Shown here in pieces: positions 52,194-60,457 of a stretch of 64,000 bases of DNA; positions within the stretch are counted from its first letter, which is position 1; each line of letters begins with the position of its first letter. The stretch spans positions 1,763,221 through 1,827,220 of the forward strand of contig AP024673.1 of assembly GCA_025998675.1 (NCBI GenBank). Reading direction: 5' to 3'. Under the pieces are notes generated by a model. It was not told the origin of the DNA, made no database searches, and was given only the letters and a program-made list of their open reading frames with translations. Both the position numbers and the translations under genes were made by a program. This DNA comes from Fimbriimonadales bacterium (lineage in GTDB: Bacteria > Armatimonadota > Fimbriimonadia > Fimbriimonadales > GBS-DC).

Positions 52194-53336
52194 ATGTCAA
52201 AGCGCCATCCGCTCTCGCCGATGTTGTTTCTGGTGCGTAATCCGGGACGCAGCCTGCCCCTAACGCTGGTGCTGGCGCTGGCGGTGCTGACCATCGCCAG
52301 CGTGGTTGCGCTGCTCAACTCCATCGATCGCACGATTCTGAAAATCTACGACTACAACCGCTATTTCGCGGCAATCACGCCGCGTGGCTCCAACCGTCTC
52401 AAGCCTGAACTGGCGGCGCGCATCGAACGCGCCCCCTATTATGCCGCCTCCTATGAGACGGTCGTGTGCTTTATGAACGCGGAGACCATTGTAGGCAAGA
52501 TGCCATTCGTGATATTCGGGCTGGAGCAGGAACAGATGGAGCCGCTGGCGGCGCGCTGCAGACTTTCGCTCCGCGAGGGGCGATACCCCTCGCCCGGTGA
52601 GGCGGGCGTCGCACTCTCGGAGCCGCTGATGCGCAACAAGAACCTCAAACTCGGCGATGTGGTGCTGTCGCCGCTAATCCCCGACCAGTACGCGCCCGTG
52701 CCCGTGCGCGTGGTGGGCGTGCTGCAAGGCGACACATGGCTGGCGATTGGCTCGCTGGAGTTTATTCGCGACAACTTTTTCCCGCCGACGCGCAACCTGC
52801 TGATTTTCGCGACCGAGCCGCGCTATCAGCCCCGCCTCGATGCGTGGCTGCGCGACGCGCTCAAGGGCGAACAGGCGCGCGTGTGGACCTACGCCGAACT
52901 GCAGGAAGAGACGCACCGCGCCTTCCGCAATCTCTACTTCATCACGGGCATCGTGGTCACGGTGGTCGCCGTAATGCTGGCGACGATGACGGGGCTGCTG
53001 GCAAATATCTACTTCCAGCAGCGGCTGGTGGAGTTCGGGCTGCTGCAGGCGATTGGCTTTACACGGCGCGGGTTGCTGATGCGTGTATCGCTGGAGACCA
53101 TCACCGTCGTCGCGCTGGGGTGGGCGCTGGGCGTGCTGTGCGCGATGGGCATCCTGCTCTGGGCGAAGGTGCGCATTATGGAGCCGCGCGGGCTCTACAT
53201 CGAACCGTTCGACCCCATCGCCTACCAATACACGCTGCCCGTGCCGTTGATGGTGCTGGCGTTCGCGCTGTTCACGATTGGCTGGCGGCTGCGCACTTTC
53301 GACCCCGTCGCGATTGTGGAGCGGCGGATTGTGTGA
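52194..53336 (+). CDS. FtsX/MacB-like ABC transporter permease
   Basis: The 380-residue protein has one N-terminal helix (LPLTLVLALAVLTIASVVALL) and a large extracytoplasmic domain (about 50-245). Three C-terminal helices follow, with FGLLQAIGFTRRGLLMRVSL, a coupling-type segment of FtsX-like permeases, and a RTFDPVAIVERRI end. Such permeases work with LolD/MacB ATPases. No ATPase gene is adjacent; the one at 17938 is the only candidate in the window. GAGGTG lies before the ATG, and a TATCCT box is at about 52149. Confidence 0.85.
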   Translation: MSKRHPLSPMLFLVRNPGRSLPLTLVLALAVLTIASVVALLNSIDRTILKIYDYNRYFAAITPRGSNRLKPELAARIERAPYYAASYETVVCFMNAETIVGKMPFVIFGLEQEQMEPLAARCRLSLREGRYPSPGEAGVALSEPLMRNKNLKLGDVVLSPLIPDQYAPVPVRVVGVLQGDTWLAIGSLEFIRDNFFPPTRNLLIFATEPRYQPRLDAWLRDALKGEQARVWTYAELQEETHRAFRNLYFITGIVVTVVAVMLATMTGLLANIYFQQRLVEFGLLQAIGFTRRGLLMRVSLETITVVALGWALGVLCAMGILLWAKVRIMEPRGLYIEPFDPIAYQYTLPVPLMVLAFALFTIGWRLRTFDPVAIVERRIV

Positions 53337-53404
53337 ATCGGCGCGCGTCTGACCGCGGTAGAATGGCGCGGACGACCTCTGAGCGGCGAAGCGTGCGCCT
53401 CTGC

Positions 53405-53445
53405 TAAAAAATGAAAACCCCTCTCTCAAAGCATTGAGAGAGGGG
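53405..53445 (-). terminator. Rho-independent terminator of the PEP-CTERM gene
   Basis: The stem CCCCTCTCTCAA/TTGAGAGAGGGG (12 bp, loop of four) is followed on the minus strand by TTTTCATTTTTT. It lies 26 bases past the stop of the PEP-CTERM gene and is the best intrinsic terminator in the window. Confidence 0.85.
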
Positions 53446-53470
53446 AGCAAAGGGGTGAAAAGTCATCCGC

Positions 53471-54100
53471 TTACTTCTTGCGGCGGCGCAGCCCCAGCAG
53501 ACCCGCCAGACCCGCGCCCAGCGCGACCATGCTCGCAGGCTCAGGAACCAGCACCTCAATCGCGAAATTCGCGACAGGGTTGCCGTTGAAGAAGAAGTAC
53601 TCGTTGGCATCGATGACGCCGCTGCCGTTCTGATCAAAGGCGAACACATCCTGGCTGGAGCCGACGGTCGGGTTCGGGTTGGGCGAGAGGAGCATGCCCG
53701 CATTCGCCGCGCTCGCTGACAGACCAATCCACAGAGTCTGCTGCCCGCCGCCAATATTCGGCGTGCCGAACTGGAGCTGGACCAGGCCGTTCGGGATGTT
53801 CTGAATGGTCGCCGTGTAGAGCAGGTTGCCCACCGCGCCGCCTGCGCCTGTCGCGTCGTACACATACAGCGTCGCGTCAACATTGAACTGGTTGGCGTTG
53901 AAAAACCCGATGTTAATCTGCTTGATGAGTGCGCCAGAAGCGTCCGCGCGGGTCACATCGTCCAGGACTCGCAGGTTCATGCCGCCAGGAACAAAGAACT
54001 GGTACCCAGCGCCAGGGTCGTTATCGAAGTCGACGATGTTCGCCTGCGCCTGCAGCGTCAGCGCGCTCAGAACGCCCAGAAGAGCCATCACTCGTTTCAT
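53471..54100 (-). CDS. PEP-CTERM sorted exported protein
   Basis: A 209-residue protein with signal peptide (MALLGVLSALTLQAQA). A beta-sandwich-like body (GYQFFVPGGMNLRVLDDV) includes a Ca-loop-like FDQNGSGVIDANEYFF. The C-terminal sorting tag is VPEPASMVALGAGLAGLLGLRRRKK in outline: VPEP, a membrane helix and a basic tail. An exosortase, not seen here, would cleave at PEP. ATG 54100 is favoured over 54106 because GGAGG then has normal spacing. Confidence 0.88.
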   Translation of the reverse strand: MKRVMALLGVLSALTLQAQANIVDFDNDPGAGYQFFVPGGMNLRVLDDVTRADASGALIKQINIGFFNANQFNVDATLYVYDATGAGGAVGNLLYTATIQNIPNGLVQLQFGTPNIGGGQQTLWIGLSASAANAGMLLSPNPNPTVGSSQDVFAFDQNGSGVIDANEYFFFNGNPVANFAIEVLVPEPASMVALGAGLAGLLGLRRRKK

Positions 54101-54106
54101 CAGCAT

Positions 54107-54595
54107 AGACCTCCTATGATTGGTTTCGCGAAGCCTCTAAGGGCTTCATGGAATTAGACTCGAAAGTCGCCCAAAAGCGGACAAGGGCACGAGAGGGTGC
54201 TTCAGGCTCCTTTCAAGTCTATTATAGCACGGAAATCGTTGCACTGACGCCAGTAAAAATGCGAGTTTTGGGAAGTGGATTGGCTGCTTCTGGGGGCAAT
54301 CTTGGTGTTCGTCAGAGGGGTAGGTTTTTTGAGGCGCGCGCCGTTTGTGCGCGTACCAGAGTATGGAGAGGCGCGCCTTATACCAATCGGCGCATCAGCG
54401 TTCGTTAATTGGGGCTGAATCGCATGAATGACCCGACCCCTCTCCTGCAGGTTCCCCCTGCACGCAGGGGGAACCGAGTCTTGGTTCTCCTCGCTTGCGG
54501 GGGGAACCTTACGGAGGGGGGTACTTAACGAACTTTGACTGCGCAATTGGTATTAGTCGACAGCTGAAGCCGCACTACCCACCAGAAACGCCCCG
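54107..54595. other. Intergenic region around repeat copy D
   Basis: No gene is supported. It holds the upstream region of the PEP-CTERM gene (AGGAGG and a low-GC stretch at about 54210-54260 that may contain its promoter) and repeat copy D. Confidence 0.5.
54380..54554. repeat. Dispersed inverted-end element, copy D (175 bp)
   Basis: The left end ATACCAATCGGCGCATCAGC, with GTTCGTTAATT, pairs with the right end TTAACGAACTTTGACTGCGC running to ATTGGTAT. The core has GGTTCCCCCTGC...GCAGGGGGAACC and a second GGTTCTCC/GGGGAACC hairpin. A relative of this core in the opposite orientation occurs at 57191-57310. Confidence 0.8.
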
Positions 54596-55579
54596 CTACG
54601 CGCTCAGTGCGAACTCCCGAATCGTGAGCAGCACTTCGGGGCTGATGTCGGTCGGCACGGAGCAGCCGGGCGCGAGGATGAATCCCTGCCTGCCGACGCT
54701 GTCCCGCGCGTCCTGCGCCTGCTGGAACACCCGCTCGCGGCACATCGTGGGCAGCTCACGCTCGTTCAGTCCGCCCATCACGCAGCGGTCGAACAGCCGC
54801 TTGCCCTCCGCAAGGCTCAGCGTCGTGCTGCGGTCGCTCCAGCACACAATCGCCGCGGGCGCATCCGCCAGCAAATCGGCGTACAGTTCGCCGTAGCCGT
54901 GCAGGTGCAGCACATTGTAGCGCCCCTCAGCGATCGACTCCAGCAGCGCGTGGTCGATCGGCGCGAAGTGTTCCGCATAGACTGCGCGCGGGGCGGCGTC
55001 CGCGCCCACGCCGTTCACCGCGTAGTAAATCCCGTCGCATACGGTCAGCGCGTACCGCGCGTACAGCTGCAGGTTCGCCTGAATTGTGCGCACGCCCGCC
55101 ATCACCGCGTCGGGCGCCAGCGCGAGATGCTCCAGCAGCTTGCCCTCACAGAGTTTGTTTGCGTAGTAGAAGGCGTTGAACACGGTCTCGATGATCGGCG
55201 TATCGTGGGGAACCATCGCGCGCAGGCGGCGCAGCATCTCAATCTGTGCGCCGAAATGTCCCCGATCGGGCGGCAGCGGGGTGAGCTTCGCCCAGTCGTC
55301 GGCGTGGCGCACACAGGACAACCCGTCGGGCGTTTCGTAGGGGATGTCGTGCATCACCTTCAGCAGGTCGGGCTGGTAGCGTCGCCAGAACTCGTAGGTC
55401 GCGTGGCTCATGCCCTCGATATAGTGCTGCAGCACGGTTTCGCTGGCGGGCGCACGGTACTCGGCGTGCAGCGCCTGCGGGAACCACGCCTCCGTGCGGA
55501 AGTGGTACCAGAAGCAGTAGGGCAGCCGATCCACCGCGCCGCCGACGATTGCCTGCTCGATGCGCTCACGCGAGGTCAT
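54596..55579 (-). CDS. Uroporphyrinogen decarboxylase-family (UroD-like) protein
   Basis: A 327-residue TIM-barrel protein: MTSRERIEQAIVGGAVDRLP is the usual UroD-like opening, with YCDGIYY-type and VLHLHGYG segments and a closing GFILAPGCSVPTDISPE (Cys/zinc region). It resembles MtaA/CmuA methyltransferase or uncharacterised UroD relatives rather than true HemE. HemE's FAGAPWT-type loop is not seen. A TACAAT box lies nine bases before the ATG (55589-55594). Confidence 0.8.
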   Translation of the reverse strand: MTSRERIEQAIVGGAVDRLPYCFWYHFRTEAWFPQALHAEYRAPASETVLQHYIEGMSHATYEFWRRYQPDLLKVMHDIPYETPDGLSCVRHADDWAKLTPLPPDRGHFGAQIEMLRRLRAMVPHDTPIIETVFNAFYYANKLCEGKLLEHLALAPDAVMAGVRTIQANLQLYARYALTVCDGIYYAVNGVGADAAPRAVYAEHFAPIDHALLESIAEGRYNVLHLHGYGELYADLLADAPAAIVCWSDRSTTLSLAEGKRLFDRCVMGGLNERELPTMCRERVFQQAQDARDSVGRQGFILAPGCSVPTDISPEVLLTIREFALSA

Positions 55580-55611
55580 AGCGAGGGTATTGTACCACAG
55601 GGGCAGGTTTT

Positions 55612-57006
55612 TTACGACGACGCCCCGCGCGCCTCCCGAAGGTACGCCTCCGCGAGACGCAGGGCATGCTCGGTATCGTCGGGCTGAAGCGCGCCCTCGA
55701 TCACCTGCTCTTCCAGATGGCGCTTAATCTGCCCCACCAGCGGACTGGGTTTCAGCCCGAAGTGGCGCATGATTTGCTCGCCCGTGAGAGGGCTGCGCCA
55801 GCGCGCGGGCGATTGCGCCGCCTGCACCTGAGCGATACGCGCGCGCAATGCGGCGATGTCGGCATGCGCCACATCGTGTCGCTGCGCCCGGATGTCCGCC
55901 TCCACCAGGCGCAGCAGCGGCTCCAGTAGCTCGCCCGCGTCGCGGATGAGCCGCCGCACCGCCGCGTCGCTCCACTGGGGCGTGTAAAAGCCCGGACGCA
56001 TGTGCATGCGCACCAGTTTGCTAACGCGCTCGAGGGTCGCCGTCGGGTAGCGGAGCGCGCGCAGCCAGTTGCGGGCAATCTCTGCGCCCACACGGTCATG
56101 TTCGTAGAAGTGCACCGCGCCGTCCGCGTCCACCGTGCGCGTGGCAGGCTTACCGACATCGTGCAAAAGCGCCGCGAGTCGCAGCTCCCACGCGGGCATC
56201 GCCAGCCCTGTCGGGTCGACGCCCTCCACCGTCTTCAGGCTGTGCCCCCACACATCGTAGAGGTGATAGTCGTTCTGCGTGCAGCCGACCATCGGCAGGA
56301 GCGGCTCGGCAAACTGCGCCAGTAGCCTCATCTCCAGCAACATCTGTAGCCCTGCCGCCGCCTGCGGCGAGTCCATCAGGCGCGTGAACTCGGTCTGAAT
56401 CCGCTCGATGCTCACGATGCGGAGCCGTTCGGCTTGCGCGCGGATGGCGTCTGCGGCGGCGGGGTCCAGCGTGAAGCCCAGTTGCACGGCGAATCGCACG
56501 GCGCGCAGCATCCGCAGCGGGTCTTCGTAGAAGGTCTCGCGCGGGTCGCGCGGGGTGCGCAGGCGTTTCGCCTGCAGGTCCTGCAGCCCGACGCCCAGCG
56601 GGTCGACAATCTCGCCCGTGTGCAGGTTCTCCAGCAGGGTGTTGACCGTGAAGTCGCGGCGCAGGGCGTCCTCATAGAGGGTGGCGGGCTGTACCTGCGC
56701 GGGTTTGCGGCTGGTATCGTGATACGACTCCGCACGGGCAGTCACCAGCTCCACCGCGAGGTCGTCGACATGCACCATTGCCGTGCCGAAGCGGGGAAAG
56801 GTCACGGGCGGGTGGCTGGCGACGCCCCGCTCATATAAAAACTGCGCGAGCGCCAGCGCGTCGCCTTCCAGCACGAGGTCAACATCGCTGGGCAGGGGGC
56901 GTCCCAGCAACTTATCGCGCACATATCCCCCCACGAGGTAGACTTTGCCTTCGTAGGGGGTGTCGGCTAATCCATCGCGCAATCGTTGCAACGCAGATTC
57001 TAACAT
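55612..57006 (-). CDS. CCA-adding/poly(A) polymerase family nucleotidyltransferase
   Basis: The 464-residue protein (from ATG 57006) has VYLVGGYVRDKLLGRPLPSD and DVDLV (catalytic DxD), RRDFTVNTLL, DPLRMLRAVRFAVQLGF and RIQTEFTRL of class II tRNA nucleotidyltransferases. An HD domain with LAALLHDVGKPAT and a C-terminal helical tail follow. It repairs tRNA 3' CCA ends or adds A tails; the fused HD may hydrolyse 2',3'-cyclic phosphates. GTG 57033 in frame is an alternative start. Confidence 0.88.
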   Translation of the reverse strand: MLESALQRLRDGLADTPYEGKVYLVGGYVRDKLLGRPLPSDVDLVLEGDALALAQFLYERGVASHPPVTFPRFGTAMVHVDDLAVELVTARAESYHDTSRKPAQVQPATLYEDALRRDFTVNTLLENLHTGEIVDPLGVGLQDLQAKRLRTPRDPRETFYEDPLRMLRAVRFAVQLGFTLDPAAADAIRAQAERLRIVSIERIQTEFTRLMDSPQAAAGLQMLLEMRLLAQFAEPLLPMVGCTQNDYHLYDVWGHSLKTVEGVDPTGLAMPAWELRLAALLHDVGKPATRTVDADGAVHFYEHDRVGAEIARNWLRALRYPTATLERVSKLVRMHMRPGFYTPQWSDAAVRRLIRDAGELLEPLLRLVEADIRAQRHDVAHADIAALRARIAQVQAAQSPARWRSPLTGEQIMRHFGLKPSPLVGQIKRHLEEQVIEGALQPDDTEHALRLAEAYLREARGASS

Positions 57007-57091
57007 GTCATGATAGAGCGGCTGCCCTCGCACTGTTCTGAAATCATGGTTATAGCAACTCCCAGCGGCACAGTGTGGATTGCCTTCTGTA

Positions 57092-57144
57092 TGGAGTGCG
57101 GAAGCGGAGCTTCCGCATGCTGAAGCTGACGCTTCAGCACTCCA
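57092..57144. repeat. 53-bp double hairpin, near-identical to one inside the TamB gene
   Basis: TGGAGTGCGGAAGCGGAGCT begins the unit, which continues through TTCCGCATGCTGAAGC to GCTTCAGCACTCCA. It is two nested palindromes back to back. The reverse complement of 14665-14717 differs at about two positions, so the two are copies in opposite orientation. Confidence 0.85.
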
Positions 57145-57190
57145 GAGGATGCGCCTGCGCGCACGCGCAGGTAAAAGGGGGGCTGAAAAC

Positions 57191-57370
57191 TTATACTAAT
57201 CAAGCTGCCGCAGTTCGCAAAATACCCTCCTCCATAAGGTTCCTTGCACAAGCGAGGGGAACCGAGCTCGGGTCCCCATGAGCGCAGGGGGAAACTGTAG
57301 GAGTCGGTGCAGGCAGATAGGAGTTTGTCAGCCCTCACCCCCAGCCCCTCTCCCGCAGGCGGGAGAGGGG
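57191..57370. repeat. Degenerate dispersed element, copy F
   Basis: It starts TTATACTAATCAAGCTGCCG, similar to the family's left end. It then carries CCTCCATAAGGTTCC, AAGCGAGGGGAACCGAG and GCAGGGGGAAAC, which align with the core of copy D read in reverse. The right end is replaced by a CCCTCACCCCCAGCCCC hairpin as in copies A and B, which makes it a mosaic. Confidence 0.6.
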
Positions 57371-57519
57371 CGCTGTGCCGCATTGAGTCCTCTGTCGTTG
57401 CGCAAAAACGCTCAATTGACTCTATCTGCATCAGTACAATTCTACCACGCATCCGAAAGACGCTCCGATTGGAGTACACACGCAGATGGGGTTCTATTTT
57501 GTGTTCCATGCAGCTCCAC

Positions 57520-57909
57520 TTAAACGAAAAATTCCAGCAGGTTCGGCTGTACGACCGTCTCTTCCAAGCGACATTGCGCCAGTTGGCAGTAGTCGGGGTT
57601 AATTTCGAAACCGATGAATCGCCGTCCCATGCGCTTGGCGACCACCGCCGTTGTGCCAGAACCGAGGAAGGGGTCTAATACAACATCGCCGACTTCGGTG
57701 GTCAGGTGCAGGAGTTCCTGCACGAGATACTCAGGATACACAGCAGGGTGATTGGGAGACTTGATGGCAATCACTGGGCACTCGATGACATCACGCTTAA
57801 TAGCACGGTCGTACATGCGGATAATTGTGAACCCCCTGTTTTTCAGGTGGCTTTTGCGTCCGCCTTCGTAGCCGCCGTAAGCCTCTGAATGGATACCGCG
57901 TATCTTCAT
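57520..57909 (-). CDS. DNA methyltransferase, C-terminal part (SAM-binding)
   Basis: The 129-residue frame has EYLVQELLHLTTEVGDVVLD and DPFLGSGTTAVVAKRMGRRF (motif I with FLGSGTT), then GFEINPDYCQLAQCRL. These are the SAM-binding parts of a beta-class DNA methyltransferase, in which motif IV comes first. Its ATG overlaps the stop of the preceding frame as ATGA, so the two halves are translated together or derive from a single split gene. Target sequence unknown. Confidence 0.8.
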   Translation of the reverse strand: MKIRGIHSEAYGGYEGGRKSHLKNRGFTIIRMYDRAIKRDVIECPVIAIKSPNHPAVYPEYLVQELLHLTTEVGDVVLDPFLGSGTTAVVAKRMGRRFIGFEINPDYCQLAQCRLEETVVQPNLLEFFV

Positions 57910-58562
57910 ACGGAACGAACGATTTCACCGCGCTGTACCTCCGCAATCGCCTGCTGCAGCGCAAGGCGCGCCTCCTGTTTCTGTTCAGGCGACAAGTCGG
58001 ACTGTTCAATAAGTTCCATATATTGCTTTCCTATATTGTTGCCAGCCTTGACACGCTGACGCACCATGTCGCGATGCGCCGTGAAACGCTCGTAGAAATA
58101 CTGATAGGCGTCCGTTTTGACAAAGTGAAAAATTGGCTCCGTGCTACTCACGAGGCGTCGACGATACTGACGCGGCTCTGGGTTCGGCTTGACCCATGTG
58201 ATAATGTTTATCAACTTGACGCCTGTATGCTGTACGGCAGCGTGCGCGAACAGGTAAGGCGCCAGTTGCAGCGAGCCATTTTCGTATTTATCGCCGATAT
58301 TGAAAAAAATACTCCCTGTAGGCTTGAGACAACGCACGCACTGCTGAAATACCTGTAAAAGGCTCTCGATATAAGCGTCCAGGTTCGGCTCATTTCCTAT
58401 ACCGCCCACGCCATAATCTCGCTGCTGATAGTAGGGCGGGCTGGTAATCACAGCGTCCAGACATTCGTCGGGCAACTGTTGCATCAGCTCCCGACAGTCG
58501 CCCTGCACAACTGAGTCGACGAAAGGCAAGTTCTCTCGCTGCGTAGTGAATTCGGCGCCCAT
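57906..58562 (-). CDS. DNA methyltransferase, N-terminal part (catalytic motif)
   Basis: The 218-residue frame has VVQGDCRELMQQLPDE and AVITSPPYYQQRDYG, the TSPPY catalytic motif of N4-cytosine/N6-adenine methylases. GSIFFNIGDKYENGS, VKLINIITWVKPNPEP and a helical tail follow. It lacks the FxGxG site, which is in the next frame. ATG 58562 follows TATAGT by seven bases (58570-58575), predicting a leaderless message; ATG 58583 upstream would contain the -10 box and is unlikely. No restriction enzyme is adjacent, so it is an orphan. Confidence 0.82.
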   Translation of the reverse strand: MGAEFTTQRENLPFVDSVVQGDCRELMQQLPDECLDAVITSPPYYQQRDYGVGGIGNEPNLDAYIESLLQVFQQCVRCLKPTGSIFFNIGDKYENGSLQLAPYLFAHAAVQHTGVKLINIITWVKPNPEPRQYRRRLVSSTEPIFHFVKTDAYQYFYERFTAHRDMVRQRVKAGNNIGKQYMELIEQSDLSPEQKQEARLALQQAIAEVQRGEIVRSV

Positions 58563-58569
58563 CGGGTTA

Positions 58570-58575
58570 ACTATA
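58570..58575 (-). promoter_or_regulatory. Predicted -10 box of the leaderless split-methylase gene
   Basis: TATAGT, seven bases (TAACCCG), then ATG on the minus strand. The box lies inside a longer possible reading frame, which argues for the shorter start. Confidence 0.5.
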
Positions 58576-58628
58576 CCCACCATCGTGGTGGATTGCGCCC
58601 CCGATGTGTGTACCGTATCTGGCTCCGC

Positions 58629-59381
58629 TCACAGCCGCTTCAGGTAGGGTTCCAGCTGGTTCTGCGGGAGCAGGCGGAATCGGTTCTCGCGCAGGGTCTG
58701 GCGTTCCAGGATGCCGACTTCCACCTGCGCCTCGCCGAGCATCTCACGCAGGCGATTGCGTGCGGCGTCTTCCGAGACGGCGTCGACATCCTCTTGCTGG
58801 GCGGCTTCGTAGGCGACGCCCCACGCGGTCAGCGCAATCGGCAGGGCGGTCTCCAGCGTCGGGATGCGCGTGAGCTGCGCCTCGAGGTAGCGCGTTGTTT
58901 GCTCTTCAGCATGCGGCGCGCCGCCAATCACGGCAAACCGCTCGTAAGGCAGGAACTCGCCGTCGTAGTTGAGCGTGTAAAACTGGTCGCCTTCGGGCGC
59001 GTCGTGTAGCTCGGCGAACAGCGCGCGCGCCACAAACGGCGTCGTGAGCGGGTCGCCGAACGCCTTTTTGAGCGCAGGCGAGAGCGCAAACCCCACCACG
59101 CGCTGAATCGTCACATCGTCGGGGCTGCGCACGAAGCCCTCCTGATGCGCGAAATCGATCGCCGCCAGACGCAGGTTCTCCACATCCGCCTGATTGCCAA
59201 TCGCGGAGAACATCAGGCGGTCATAGATTTCGTACACCTTGCGCCCGCGCCGCTTGAGCGCGAGCAGTAGCACGCCGTTGTCGTAGCTGATTCCAATCAC
59301 GGGACTGCCCGCGCGCAGGCGATTGCGGATATACTGCGCCCGCTGCTGCAAATTCTCCTGAAAGTCGTAAGGGGTCAGCAT
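58629..59381 (-). CDS. prcA: 20S proteasome alpha subunit
   Basis: A 250-residue alpha-type subunit that would form the outer rings and gate of the 20S core. The opening MLTPYDFQENLQQRAQYIRN matches bacterial PrcA, followed by SPVIGISYDNGVLLLALKR and VYEIYDRLMFSAIGNQADVE. It lacks an N-terminal Thr, as expected for alpha. ATG 59381 shares its A with the stop of prcB (TGATG), so the subunits are translationally coupled. Confidence 0.93.
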   Translation of the reverse strand: MLTPYDFQENLQQRAQYIRNRLRAGSPVIGISYDNGVLLLALKRRGRKVYEIYDRLMFSAIGNQADVENLRLAAIDFAHQEGFVRSPDDVTIQRVVGFALSPALKKAFGDPLTTPFVARALFAELHDAPEGDQFYTLNYDGEFLPYERFAVIGGAPHAEEQTTRYLEAQLTRIPTLETALPIALTAWGVAYEAAQQEDVDAVSEDAARNRLREMLGEAQVEVGILERQTLRENRFRLLPQNQLEPYLKRL

Positions 59382-60184
59382 CAGCCGTTGCCTCCACTGC
59401 GAATCGACTGCACGATGTCGCGGATGGTCGCTTCGGGCACTTCGAACACGCCCTCGCGGTTCACATAGCGCGCGGTCGGCAGCACTTTATCGATGCCGCC
59501 CGTCGCCGCGTCCAGGTCGGCGGCGATGTCGAGCAGCAGAATCGCCTCGCGCAGCGCCTCTTCCAGCGGGCGCTGGCTGAACGGTCCGCGCGTTTTGGTG
59601 ATGTAGTCGAACACGCCGCGAATGCGCTCCGAGCCAGAGCCTGCTGCGCCGTATTCGGGGGTCTCGAAGCGCGCGCCGCTCACATCGTAGAAGAAGATGC
59701 GCCCACTGTCGCGGTCGGGGTCGTAGACGCTGAGGATGGGGATAAACAGCCCGATGCCGCCCAGCGCGTTGGGCAGGTTCGCCGACAGCGCGCGCGAGAC
59801 CTCCTGCAGTTTGCCGTCGAGGCTCATGGGCTGGAGCTGGCTGCGGGCGTAGTATTTGAACGAGTGGCGCAGGTAGCGCACCACCTCCATCGCGCGTCCA
59901 TACGCGCCCGCGATGGCGACCAGCGTGTAGTCGTCGAGGGGGATGATTTTGTCGGCGCGGTCGTACATCACGGCGTTGGCGGCGGTGGCGCGTCGATCGC
60001 CCACATTCAGCACGCCGCCCTGAAACTTGAGCGCAATCACGGTCGTGCCGTGCACTTCCAGCGCGGCGTTGGGCGCGGGGTTCGGCGCGTCGATGGGACT
60101 GAGCAGCGGCACGCGCACGCCCGACTGCGCCTGATATTGCTGCAGCAGTTCGTAAAAGTCGCCCGAATAGGTCTGTATCGTCAT
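59381..60184 (-). CDS. prcB: 20S proteasome beta subunit (proteolytic)
   Basis: A 267-residue beta-type subunit. A 46-residue propeptide ends EVHG, and cleavage exposes Thr47 of TTVIALKFQGGVLNVGDRRA. Mature Thr1, Asp17 and Lys33 (residues 47, 63 and 79) fit exactly the catalytic set of N-terminal nucleophile proteasomes. It lies 84 bases downstream of the ubiquitin-like gene and is coupled to prcA. With Dop and UBact it forms a complete tag-and-core cassette except for ligase and ATPase. Confidence 0.95.
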   Translation of the reverse strand: MTIQTYSGDFYELLQQYQAQSGVRVPLLSPIDAPNPAPNAALEVHGTTVIALKFQGGVLNVGDRRATAANAVMYDRADKIIPLDDYTLVAIAGAYGRAMEVVRYLRHSFKYYARSQLQPMSLDGKLQEVSRALSANLPNALGGIGLFIPILSVYDPDRDSGRIFFYDVSGARFETPEYGAAGSGSERIRGVFDYITKTRGPFSQRPLEEALREAILLLDIAADLDAATGGIDKVLPTARYVNREGVFEVPEATIRDIVQSIRSGGNG

Positions 60185-60268
60185 AGTCGTTTGCTCAGAT
60201 TCGGTTGCTTGCGGACGCCCGCAGGCGATGCAGGCGTCCCCCTGTGTTTGGCGTGAAGCGCCGACTGC

Positions 60269-60457
60269 TTACTGCCCGCTGCGCTGTCGATAACGGCGCG
60301 CCTGCTCTGGATCGATTCGGCGCATGCGCTTGAGCAGCTCGTTCGTGTCGGGGCGCTTCACATCGGGCTTGCTGGGTCCGTCCCCGTCGCCGCCCGGTCG
60401 GGTCAGCGGCTCGGTCGGCACAGGGCGCCGAATACGCTCCTCCGCTCGTATCATCAT
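60269..60457 (-). CDS. ubact: UBact, Pup-like protein modifier
   Basis: A 62-residue, highly charged, Pro/Gly-rich protein predicted to be disordered, with helical propensity in TNELLKRMRRIDPEQARRY and ending RYRQRSGQ. Pup of Actinobacteria ends GGQ/GGE; the RQRSG(Q/E) ending is that of UBact proteins reported from Nitrospirae, Armatimonadetes and relatives. A terminal Gln would have to be deamidated to Glu by Dop before ligation. AGGAGG precedes ATG 60457, which overlaps the dop stop as ATGA. Too short for many gene finders. Confidence 0.88.
   Translation of the reverse strand: MMIRAEERIRRPVPTEPLTRPGGDGDGPSKPDVKRPDTNELLKRMRRIDPEQARRYRQRSGQ

Larger units (their letters stand above)
57007..57519. 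other. Gene-free region filled with repeat elements
   Basis: It holds the 53-bp double hairpin at 57092-57144, a GCGCCTGCGCGCACGCGCAGG palindrome near 57150-57172, repeat copy F (about 57191-57370) and a CCCTCACCCCCAGCCCC/GGGAGAGGGG hairpin. I found no coding sequence. Confidence 0.6.
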
